A stretch of DNA of 6,171 nucleotides from positions 1-6,171 of the forward strand of contig CAJOPM010000204.1 of assembly GCA_905236225.1 (NCBI GenBank). Reading direction: 5' to 3'. The notes under the pieces were generated by a model, which did not search any database, was not told the DNA's origin, and saw only the letters and a program-made list of their open reading frames with translations. Origin of the DNA: an uncultured Eubacterium sp. (GTDB lineage: Bacteria; Bacillota; Clostridia; Lachnospirales; Lachnospiraceae). Position 1 is the stretch's first letter. Every line of letters begins with the position of its first letter. The position numbers and the translations under genes were made by a program. This document shows, in pieces, positions 1 through 6,077 of this stretch.

Positions 1-95
1 ACGCTCCGCTTTTGATGCGCTTAAGATTTGCATATGAAATATGTCAGCTAAAGCTGACGCAAATCTCGCGCCAAGTCTCGCGAGCGAAACTTGAA
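1..95. repeat. Structured intergenic repeat, family A, copy 1 (direct repeat of 6078-6171)
   Basis: This roughly 95-bp block recurs at the far end of the window in the same orientation. The copies differ only at position 7 (C/T), in one loop (TAAA at 49-52 here, TCC there) and at position 88 (A/G). It is rich in stems. AGATTTGC (24-31) pairs with GCAAATCT (59-66) and encloses two smaller hairpins, CATAT/ATATG (31-43) and GTCAGC/GCTGAC (43-58). Together they give a three-way-junction shape. CAAGTCTCGC (72-81) pairs with GCGAAACTTG (84-93) with one C-A mismatch. It is visibly more GC-rich than its surroundings. It begins at the first base of the window, so its true left edge may lie outside. 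It resembles REP/ERIC-like dispersed repeats or a non-autonomous element; no family name is assigned. Confidence 0.85.
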
Positions 96-126
96 TTGGA
101 ATTATTTATTTAATAGGAGGTAAATT

Positions 127-1797
127 ATGCTGACTGATATTGAAATCGCCCAGCAGGCAAAAATGCATCATATTAAAGATGTTGCATCTTTACTAGACAT
201 CAATGAAGATGAGCTTGAATTCTATGGGAAATATAAGGCCAAATTATCTGATGAACTTCTAGAACGTACTAAGAACAATCCGGATGGTAAGCTTGTATTA
301 GTTACAGCTGTCAATCCAACACCTGCCGGTGAAGGAAAGACAACGACCAGTATTGGATTAGGACAGGCATTAGGATGTCTTGGCAAAAAAGCGGTTCTTG
401 CACTAAGAGAGCCCTCGCTAGGTCCGTGTTTCGGTATAAAAGGAGGCGCCGCCGGCGGCGGATATGCTCAGGTTGTTCCTATGGAGGATTTAAATCTTCA
501 TTTTACCGGTGATTTCCATGCAATTACTTCAGCAAATAATTTGCTTGCTGCTATGCTTGATAACCATATTCAACAGGGCAATGAGCTCGGTATTGATCCA
601 AGGCAGATAGTGTGGAAAAGATGTCTGGATATGAATGATAGAGCCCTTAGAAATATAGTAGTAGGTTTAGGTGCGAAAGCGGATGGAATGGTTAGAGAGG
701 ATCATTTTGTCATTACTGTTGCATCTGAAATTATGGCTGTTCTTTGTCTTGCTGATGATATGGATGATTTGAAGAGAAGACTTGGAAGAATGATCGTCGG
801 ATATACATTTGATGGGAAGCCTGTTACAGCTGATGATTTGCATGCTACAGGCTCTATGGCGACACTTCTTAAAGATGCACTAAAGCCTAATCTTATTCAG
901 ACATTAGAACATACTCCGGCAATTGTGCACGGTGGACCATTTGCCAATATTGCGCACGGATGTAATTCAGTAAGAGCGACTAAAACTGCTTTAAAACTGG
1001 CGGATATCGTAGTTACTGAGGCCGGATTCGGTGCAGATCTCGGTGCTGAAAAATTCTTAGACATTAAATGTCGTATGGCTGATCTTGCTCCGGATTGTAT
1101 TGTACTTGTCGCTACTGTACGTGCACTAAAATATAACGGAGGTGTTAAAAAAGAGGATTTATCAACAGAAAATCTAGAAGCATTAAAAAGCGGAATCGTT
1201 AATCTTGAAAAGCATATTGAAAATCTTCAAAAGTATAATGTGCCTATTGTAGTAACATTGAATGCATTTGTAAGTGATACACAATCAGAGCTTGAATTTG
1301 TTGAAAATTTCTGCAAAGAAAGAGGCTGCGAATTCGCTCTTTCAAGAGTATGGGAAAAAGGCGGCGAAGGTGGAATAGACTTGGCTAATGCTGTACTTAA
1401 GACATTAGAAGAGAAAAAATCTGAATATAAGCCGCTTTATGATGATGATTTATCTCTAAAAGAAAAAATCGAAAAAGTTGCTAAAGAAATATACGGTGCA
1501 GGTGATGTTACTTATTCAGCACAAGCATCTAAAGAACTTGATAGAATCACCGATTTGGGATTTGATAATTTCCCTGTATGTATGGCAAAGACACAGTATT
1601 CGCTCTCTGATGATCCTAAAAAACTCGGAAGACCATCGGGCTTTACTTTGAATGTAAGAGAGGTTTATGTTTCGGCAGGAGCAGGATTTGTAGTTGCTGT
1701 AACAGGTACTATTATGACAATGCCAGGGCTACCAAAAGTTCCGGCAGCTAATAGTATTGATGTAGATAATAATGGTGTAATAACAGGCTTATTCTAG
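127..1797 (+). CDS. fhs: Formate-tetrahydrofolate ligase (10-formyl-THF synthetase)
   Basis: This cytoplasmic enzyme joins formate to tetrahydrofolate using ATP, giving 10-formyl-THF, and is the entry point of formate into one-carbon metabolism. The 556-residue length is normal for the bacterial monofunctional family and the protein looks complete. Visible motifs are the ATP-binding P-loop TPAGEGKTT (about residues 65-73), the family signature GIKGGAAGGGY (103-113) after EPSLGPCF, and the second signature VATVRALKYNGG (328-339). The ATG start is fixed by AGGAGG at 115-120, 6 nt upstream. folD follows after 16 bp, so co-transcription is very likely, and FolD acts on the Fhs product. Only 31 bp separate the upstream repeat from the start codon, with no promoter visible there, so transcription probably begins in or upstream of the repeat. 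Whether this enzyme serves acetogenesis or only biosynthesis cannot be told from the window. Confidence 0.98.
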   Translation: MLTDIEIAQQAKMHHIKDVASLLDINEDELEFYGKYKAKLSDELLERTKNNPDGKLVLVTAVNPTPAGEGKTTTSIGLGQALGCLGKKAVLALREPSLGPCFGIKGGAAGGGYAQVVPMEDLNLHFTGDFHAITSANNLLAAMLDNHIQQGNELGIDPRQIVWKRCLDMNDRALRNIVVGLGAKADGMVREDHFVITVASEIMAVLCLADDMDDLKRRLGRMIVGYTFDGKPVTADDLHATGSMATLLKDALKPNLIQTLEHTPAIVHGGPFANIAHGCNSVRATKTALKLADIVVTEAGFGADLGAEKFLDIKCRMADLAPDCIVLVATVRALKYNGGVKKEDLSTENLEALKSGIVNLEKHIENLQKYNVPIVVTLNAFVSDTQSELEFVENFCKERGCEFALSRVWEKGGEGGIDLANAVLKTLEEKKSEYKPLYDDDLSLKEKIEKVAKEIYGAGDVTYSAQASKELDRITDLGFDNFPVCMAKTQYSLSDDPKKLGRPSGFTLNVREVYVSAGAGFVVAVTGTIMTMPGLPKVPAANSIDVDNNGVITGLF

Positions 1798-1813
1798 ATT
1801 ATGGAGAAACTTA

Positions 1814-2662
1814 ATGTATACAATTATTGATGGCAAAAAAATATCAACTCAAATTAAAGATGAATTAAAACAAGAAGTAGCGCTGCTAACCGAACAGGGT
1901 AATAGACCTAATCTCGCTGTTATACAAGTCGGAAATGACTCTGCGTCCAGCGTATATGTTAATAACAAAGCAAAAGCATGCGAATATATTGGAATTGGAT
2001 CAGAGGTTTTTAGACTTGATAGAGATATTTCACAAGAAGGATTAATAGACCTGATTGATGAGCTTAATGCACGAAATGATATTGACGGAATATTAGTGCA
2101 GCTTCCCCTGCCGGATCATATTGATGAAAAATCTATTATTAATGCAATTTCTCTTGATAAAGATGTTGATTGTTTTCATCCGGCAAATGTCGGGAAATTA
2201 GTTAGCGGAGAAGGAATATTTAAGCCCTGTACTCCGGCAGGTATTATACAGCTTCTAAAGAGAAATAACATTACAATTGATTCTAAACGATGTGTAATAA
2301 TTGGCAGAAGCACCATTGTTGGTAAACCTATGATGAATTTAATGCTTGATGAAAATGCTACAGTTACAATATGTCATTCGCATACTAAAGATCTTGAGAA
2401 AATTACCTCTACAGCAGATATTTTAATTGTTGCTATAGGTAAGCCTAAATATATAACGGCTAATTACGTAAAAGAAGGCGCAGTAGTTATTGATGTTGGA
2501 ATACACCGTATGGAGAACAAGAAATTGTGTGGCGATGTTGATTTTGAAGGGGTAAAGGACAAATGTACGGCAATAACGCCTGTTCCCGGTGGTGTCGGAC
2601 CTATGACTATAGCAATGCTTATGAAAAACTGCGTCGAATCAAGGAAAAGCAGACTTACATAG
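1814..2662 (+). CDS. folD: Bifunctional methylene-THF dehydrogenase / methenyl-THF cyclohydrolase
   Basis: FolD interconverts 10-formyl-, 5,10-methenyl- and 5,10-methylene-THF in the cytoplasm, using NAD(P). At 282 residues it has the usual full length. Motifs appear in the expected order: the catalytic YxxxK (Tyr49 to Lys53, in SSVYVNNKAKAC), the substrate-site segment GILVQLPLP (92-100), DVDCFHPANVGKL (117-129), the nucleotide-binding loop GRSTIVGKPM (164-173) and the C-terminal signature PGGVGPMTI (258-266). The ATG at 1814 is preceded by GGAG (1803-1806) with 7 nt spacing. Adjacency to fhs gives the complete formate to methylene-THF route in one transcript. The TAG stop (2660-2662) overlaps the ribosome binding site of the next gene, suggesting translational coupling. 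Which cofactor is used, NADP or NAD, cannot be read safely from the sequence. Confidence 0.98.
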   Translation: MYTIIDGKKISTQIKDELKQEVALLTEQGNRPNLAVIQVGNDSASSVYVNNKAKACEYIGIGSEVFRLDRDISQEGLIDLIDELNARNDIDGILVQLPLPDHIDEKSIINAISLDKDVDCFHPANVGKLVSGEGIFKPCTPAGIIQLLKRNNITIDSKRCVIIGRSTIVGKPMMNLMLDENATVTICHSHTKDLEKITSTADILIVAIGKPKYITANYVKEGAVVIDVGIHRMENKKLCGDVDFEGVKDKCTAITPVPGGVGPMTIAMLMKNCVESRKSRLT

Positions 2663-2666
2663 GAGG
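2661..2666 (+). promoter_or_regulatory. Ribosome binding site that decides the start of the zinc-ribbon gene
   Basis: AGGAGG here overlaps the folD stop codon TAG (2660-2662). The upstream candidate start, GTG at 2669, would sit only 2 nt after it, too close for normal initiation. ATG at 2675 lies 8 nt after it, an ideal distance. The ATG is therefore preferred; the overlap also links translation of the two genes. Confidence 0.8.
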
Positions 2667-2674
2667 AAGTGCCG

Positions 2675-3823
2675 ATGATTTGTGAATTTTGCGGTGCTAA
2701 AATTCCTGATGGCGTAATGTTTTGTATAAAATGCGGCAAAGAAGTAAGAATTGTTCCTGATTATAATTTCGAAGATGAAAGATTAACAATTAATATTAAC
2801 AATGACAATATTGTCAAAACACAACCTCCTACATTAGAAAAGCAGCAACCTAAAACTAACACTAAAATAAAATTCATTATAATATTATTGTTGATTGCAG
2901 CCGCAATTTGTATAGCAGGTATATATCTATATCGAAATAATCAAATTAATTCATACGATTGGCAGTTTAAAAAGGGATATCAATCTTACCAAAATTCTGA
3001 ATACAATGAAGCTGAAAATCATTTTGAAAGATGTTTGGAAATTGATAACAGTGCCGCACAGCCATATTATTATTTAGGGAAGATATATGAATCGAAACAA
3101 GATATAAAACAGGCAGCAAACTATTATCTTAAAGCAGTTAATCTTGATGATAATTATAAAGATGCATATATTGCGCTTAGACAGTTGTATGTAAATGAAG
3201 GTGATTATGATGCTATCAGAGCTATTATAAAAATTGCTCCTGATAATATCAAGAACTCGTGTTTTTCAGAGTTTATACCTGATATGCCGCAAATTGATCA
3301 GCCGGATGGAACATATAATGCGCTTAGTGTTAATATAACAGCATACGACAATAACGATATATTTTATACACTTGATGGATCTGACCCTACAAAATACGGC
3401 AAATTATACGAAGAAACAATCGAAATTAGTACTAGCGGTGAATATACGCTTTGTGCTGTTGCCAAAGATGAAAAGGGATTTTTTAGTGATATAGTAACTA
3501 AAAAGTATACTGTAGAAAACAACGTTCCGTCTGTTCCTCAAGTATCTCCCAGGGGAGGAACGTTTGAAGATTCTTCACTTATTACTATTACAGTGCCTGA
3601 TGGATGTACGGCTTATTATACTTGGGACAATACAACACCCACTACATCGTCGACCAAATATACAACTCCCTTTAAAATAATTGAAGGCAACAATATATTA
3701 TCAGTAATAATATATGACGATTACGGTAATAGCAGTACTGTTTTTAAAGATAATTACGTATATCTGCCTGATGATAATTCTCAAGAATATAATGGTGTTG
3801 TTAATGAAGATATAGACGAATAA
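2675..3823 (+). CDS. Zinc-ribbon / single-pass membrane / TPR protein with two chitobiase-C-like beta domains, function unknown
   Basis: I do not recognise a named gene. Using the ATG at 2675 (the alternative GTG at 2669 adds two residues), the product has 382 residues. Regions in order are a zinc ribbon with Cys3, Cys6, Cys17 and Cys20 (CxxC-x10-CxxC), a polar Pro/Gln/Lys linker (about 30-64), and one hydrophobic helix (about 66-86) preceded by lysines. Then come TPR-like helices (about 96-190, with ENHFERCLEID and YYYLGKIYESKQDIKQAANY) and two beta domains (about 206-280 and 285-363). The first beta domain carries IFYTLDGSDPTKYGKLYE, typical of the chitobiase/beta-hexosaminidase C-terminal-like domain; the second has the related YYTWDNTTPTT. 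The acidic tail ends NEDIDE. By the positive-inside rule the zinc ribbon is cytoplasmic and the TPR and beta domains are outside. It is tightly coupled to folD, but nothing shows a folate-related role; scaffolding or envelope binding is a guess. The protein looks intact. Confidence 0.9.
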   Translation: MICEFCGAKIPDGVMFCIKCGKEVRIVPDYNFEDERLTININNDNIVKTQPPTLEKQQPKTNTKIKFIIILLLIAAAICIAGIYLYRNNQINSYDWQFKKGYQSYQNSEYNEAENHFERCLEIDNSAAQPYYYLGKIYESKQDIKQAANYYLKAVNLDDNYKDAYIALRQLYVNEGDYDAIRAIIKIAPDNIKNSCFSEFIPDMPQIDQPDGTYNALSVNITAYDNNDIFYTLDGSDPTKYGKLYEETIEISTSGEYTLCAVAKDEKGFFSDIVTKKYTVENNVPSVPQVSPRGGTFEDSSLITITVPDGCTAYYTWDNTTPTTSSTKYTTPFKIIEGNNILSVIIYDDYGNSSTVFKDNYVYLPDDNSQEYNGVVNEDIDE

Positions 3824-3862
3824 ATTAATCCCTCTTGCATATGCAAGAGGGATTAATTTATT
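3819..3862. terminator. 44-bp perfect palindrome, likely intrinsic (possibly bidirectional) terminator
   Basis: Bases 3819-3840 are exactly complementary to 3841-3862. The stem contains CCCTCTTGCAT/ATGCAAGAGGG at its core and AT-rich arms. On the plus strand the right arm ends ATTAATTTATT and runs into TTTT, giving a U-rich tail after the GC-rich stem. On the minus strand the arm likewise ends in ATTAATTTATT, so it could also stop xpt readthrough. The stop codon of the zinc-ribbon gene (3821-3823) lies inside the left arm, so the gene ends within its own terminator. It is the only strong terminator in the window. Confidence 0.85.
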
Positions 3863-4042
3863 TTAAAGTGGAGGATTGCTTACACTGGGTAAATATGATA
3901 TTCGGAATCCGCTTCGCTACTTCCTCATGAACGCAGAAACACTTCGTGTTTCGTCTCAGAATGGGCGTTCGCCTCTCCTGAGACTAGTAAGCTTCACCCC
4001 CGCTTAAAGCTAGTGCTTTTAAAGCGGGGGATTGCTTACACT
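3861..4042. repeat. Structured intergenic element bounded by 26-bp direct repeats (family B), possible non-autonomous mobile element
   Basis: A 26-bp sequence at 3861-3886 recurs at 4017-4042 with two differences (AAAGTGGAGG versus AAAGCGGGGG, then ATTGCTTACACT in both), a 156-bp period. Between them are clear stem-loops: GAAACAC/GTGTTTC around TTC (3936-3952), GTCTCAG/CTGAGAC (3953-3959 with 3978-3984) enclosing GGCG-TT-CGCC (3964-3973), and the large 3987-4039 hairpin. There is no open reading frame of note inside. Small palindrome-rich elements of this sort occur as non-autonomous relatives of IS200/IS605 or as dispersed intergenic repeats. No transposase is present and I cannot name the family. 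It sits between convergent genes and runs into the 3' end of xpt. It shares no obvious sequence with the 95-bp end repeats. Confidence 0.7.
3987..4039. other. Long imperfect hairpin overlapping the xpt stop codon
   Basis: GTAAGC (3987-3992) pairs with GCTTAC (4034-4039). Inside it CCCCCGCTT (3997-4005) pairs with AAGCGGGGG (4022-4030), and AAAGC (4006-4010) pairs with GCTTT (4015-4019) around a TAGT loop, leaving a two-base bulge. In the xpt transcript the stop codon (complement of 4019-4021) lies in this stem. No T-run follows on either strand, so it is not a classical terminator. It may act as an mRNA 3'-end stabiliser or simply be the terminal palindrome of the element. Confidence 0.75.
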
Positions 4043-4612
4043 GCGTTCAAACTCAATCTTTCCGTTTTTAAGTGATTTAATTTTGGCTAGTGAATATAGC
4101 TCTATCCCTTGTTCTTTTAATTTTGAACTTCCGTTTTGGAATGTCTTTTCTATTAGCACCGCTACACCTGCAACAGTAGCATGAGCAGCCCTAATAAGTC
4201 TTAATGCGCCGGTAGCAGTCTCTCCGTTAGCCATAAAATCATCAACTATAAGTACGTGATCATTTTCATTAATCAAATGATTTTTAATTGTTAATTCATA
4301 ATTGATTTCTTTGGTAAAAGAGGTTATTTCCGTTTGCAGTAAATCTTTATTTAGTATCTTTGATGGCTGTTTTTTCAGAACTATCATAGGAACATCTAAG
4401 GCCATCGCACTCATAAGTGCCGGAGATATGCCGGAACTTTCTATTGTAACAACTTTTGTTATTCCCTGATCTTTAAAATGGTTCGCAATATCCTTGCCTG
4501 CTGCCAACATAAGATTAACATCAACCTGATGATTAATAAAACTATCTACTTTAAGAATTTCATCGTTTTCAACATAACCATCAGATTTTATTCTATCTAT
4601 TAATTGATCCAT
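4019..4612 (-). CDS. xpt: Xanthine phosphoribosyltransferase (purine salvage)
   Basis: Xpt transfers the phosphoribosyl group of PRPP to xanthine (in some members also guanine), making XMP in the cytoplasm. The 197-residue protein is of family length. Visible motifs are VDSFINHQVD (22-31), TIESSGISPA (56-65) and the PRPP-binding loop VLIVDDFMANGET (120-132), the type I phosphoribosyltransferase hallmark. The ATG start is supported by AGGAGG on the minus strand (complement of 4620-4625) with 7 nt spacing. The last seven residues, SVSNPPL, and the stop are encoded by the family B repeat and hairpin, so the native C-terminus appears to have been replaced after GKIEFER. As recalled, Bacillus subtilis Xpt ends shortly after the equivalent GKVSF segment, so the catalytic core should be intact. 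It is divergent from pdp and convergent with the folD run. No purine riboswitch fits in the short leader. Confidence 0.95.
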   Translation of the reverse strand: MDQLIDRIKSDGYVENDEILKVDSFINHQVDVNLMLAAGKDIANHFKDQGITKVVTIESSGISPALMSAMALDVPMIVLKKQPSKILNKDLLQTEITSFTKEINYELTIKNHLINENDHVLIVDDFMANGETATGALRLIRAAHATVAGVAVLIEKTFQNGSSKLKEQGIELYSLAKIKSLKNGKIEFERSVSNPPL

Positions 4613-4702
4613 ATTAATGCCTCCTGTCTAATCAAAGCGTGTATGTTGTGTTATAATGATTTATGTTAATTATACTTATTTTCAACACAAAAGGGAAGCT
4701 CT
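4613..4702. promoter_or_regulatory. Divergent xpt / pdp promoter region with inverted repeat
   Basis: These 90 bp must hold both promoters. Candidate -10 boxes are TATAAT on the minus strand (complement of 4669-4674) for xpt and, for pdp, TATACT (4671-4676) or TATAAT (4652-4657) on the plus strand. Convincing -35 boxes are not obvious; TTGTGT at 4646-4651 lies 19 bp before TATACT. TTGTGTT (4646-4652) and AACACAA (4684-4690) form a 7-bp inverted repeat flanking the -10 boxes, a possible operator pair. The pdp ribosome binding site is the weaker AGGGAAG at 4692-4698. Exact promoter assignments are tentative. Confidence 0.5.
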
Positions 4703-6004
4703 ATGATAATTACCGATATTATACAAAAGAAAAAAGAAAAAATCGAATTGAGTCAAGATGAAATCAGTTTTTTTGTAAACGGTTACGTAAAAGGTGATAT
4801 ACCGGATTATCAAATATCCGCATTACTTATGGCCATATGTCTAAATGGTATGAATGAAGAAGAAACATTTAATCTTACGATGGCTATGCGTAATTCCGGA
4901 GATGTTTTGAATTTTAACGATTGTAACCGTAAATTTGTTGACAAACACAGTACAGGAGGAGTAGGCGATAAGACGTCGCTGGTTCTTATTCCGCTTGTTG
5001 CCAGTTGCGGAGTAGGAATTGCAAAGATGTCCGGAAGAGGATTAGGGCATACCGGCGGCACTATAGACAAACTAGAGTGTTTTAAAGGATTTAACAGTGA
5101 GCTTTCATCAAAGGAATTTATGAGACTTGTACGAAATGAAGGCGTAGCAATTACAGGTCAATCTGATAATCTCGCTCCAGCAGACAAGCTGCTTTATGCA
5201 TTGCGTGATGTAACAGCTACAGTTGACTCGATACCGCTTATTGCAAGTTCAATTATGTCTAAAAAACTTGCTTCGGGAGCAGATGGGATTGTTCTTGATG
5301 TAACATATGGAAGCGGTGCATTTATGAAAGATGCTAAATCGGCGATGCAGTTAGCTTCGTTAATGGTTAAGATAGGGAAAAAAGCTCAAAAAAATGTTTC
5401 TGCTGTTATAAGTAATATGAATCAACCGCTTGGATATTGCATTGGTAATAGTTTAGAAGTTGTTGAAGCTATTAATGCTTTATCAGGGAATGGACCTGAT
5501 GATTTAATGAAACTTGTATATACGTTAGGTTCTCATATGCTTATTATGGGAGAAGTTGTTGATAATACCGATGATGCATATAAACTTATGCAAAACGCTA
5601 TTTCGGATGGTAGTGCTTTAGAAGCGTTAAAAAACATTATATCTGCAGAGGGTGGAGATATTTCGTATATTAGTGATACAGATAAATTTGATAAAGCAAA
5701 AAACAGTTATGAGTGTATTTGTCATAAAAGCGGATATATCTGCCATCTGGATGCATTAAAATGCGGACATGTTGCTATGCGTCTTGGCGCAGGTCGCATA
5801 AAAAAAGGCGATAAGATAGATCTTAGCGCAGGTATTATTCTTAATTATAAAGTAGGAGATTATGTAAAACCCGGCGATAAACTATCAACGCTTTATTCAA
5901 ATTATGATATTACGGATGATATTATTTCGGATTTTAAAAATGCGTATATAATTAGTGATAATAATCAAGTAAATGAAAAACTTATATATGATGTTGTAAA
6001 TTAA
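4703..6004 (+). CDS. pdp: Pyrimidine-nucleoside phosphorylase
   Basis: This cytoplasmic enzyme splits uridine, thymidine and deoxyuridine with phosphate into the free base plus (deoxy)ribose-1-phosphate, feeding pyrimidine salvage and pentose use. The 433-residue product has full family length. It shows the phosphate-site segment KHSTGGVGDKTS (81-92), the family signature SGRGLGHTGGTIDKLE (110-125) and the base-binding stretch LRDVTATVDSIPLIASSIMS (167-186). In that stretch Arg168, Ser183 and Lys187 match Escherichia coli thymidine phosphorylase Arg171, Ser186 and Lys190 as recalled. The C-terminal alpha/beta domain (about 340-415, with RLGAGRIKKGDKIDLSAGI) is present. The IASSIMSKKLASGAD context and overall likeness to Bacillus Pdp favour the broad pyrimidine enzyme over the thymidine-specific DeoA. 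It is divergent from xpt and has no downstream partner inside the window. No clear terminator follows in 6005-6077, where the only hairpin is a weak AAAAA-CCAC-TTTTT. Confidence 0.95.
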   Translation: MIITDIIQKKKEKIELSQDEISFFVNGYVKGDIPDYQISALLMAICLNGMNEEETFNLTMAMRNSGDVLNFNDCNRKFVDKHSTGGVGDKTSLVLIPLVASCGVGIAKMSGRGLGHTGGTIDKLECFKGFNSELSSKEFMRLVRNEGVAITGQSDNLAPADKLLYALRDVTATVDSIPLIASSIMSKKLASGADGIVLDVTYGSGAFMKDAKSAMQLASLMVKIGKKAQKNVSAVISNMNQPLGYCIGNSLEVVEAINALSGNGPDDLMKLVYTLGSHMLIMGEVVDNTDDAYKLMQNAISDGSALEALKNIISAEGGDISYISDTDKFDKAKNSYECICHKSGYICHLDALKCGHVAMRLGAGRIKKGDKIDLSAGIILNYKVGDYVKPGDKLSTLYSNYDITDDIISDFKNAYIISDNNQVNEKLIYDVVN

Positions 6005-6077
6005 AAATAAAATGTTATTATATTTAGGTTGTATAAACAATTTGTAAGACATCGTAAAAACCACTTTTTGGAGATAA

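Noticed and set aside
15..113. Short open frame starting ATG at 15 (MRLRFAYEICQLK...) across the repeat
   Set aside because: It has no ribosome binding site, and the one-base length change in the loop of the second repeat copy leads to an early TGA, so the frame is not conserved between copies.
1..126. Tetrahydrofolate riboswitch upstream of fhs
   Set aside because: The stems here belong to a repeat that also occurs after pdp with no gene following inside the window, so it is not a gene-specific aptamer; I could not match the known THF riboswitch core.
2464..2739. Minus-strand 91-residue open frame over the end of folD and start of the zinc-ribbon gene
   Set aside because: It is antisense to well-supported genes on both sides of their junction, has no recognisable motif, and is explained as a shadow of coding sequence.
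3861..4042. CRISPR array from the two direct repeats
   Set aside because: There are only two copies, the 130-bp interval is far longer than a spacer, the interval is itself palindromic, and no cas gene is nearby.
4613..4702. Purine riboswitch upstream of xpt
   Set aside because: The xpt leader can be at most about 90 nt and is shared with the pdp promoter. I see no conserved purine-aptamer core and no terminator/antiterminator pair.
4810..5070. Minus-strand 86-residue open frame inside pdp
   Set aside because: It lies wholly antisense to the most conserved part of pdp (phosphate site and family signature) and has no support of its own.
6056..6069. AAAAA-CCAC-TTTTT hairpin after pdp as a terminator
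   Set aside because: The stem is only five A-T pairs with no GC content, too weak to call an intrinsic terminator.
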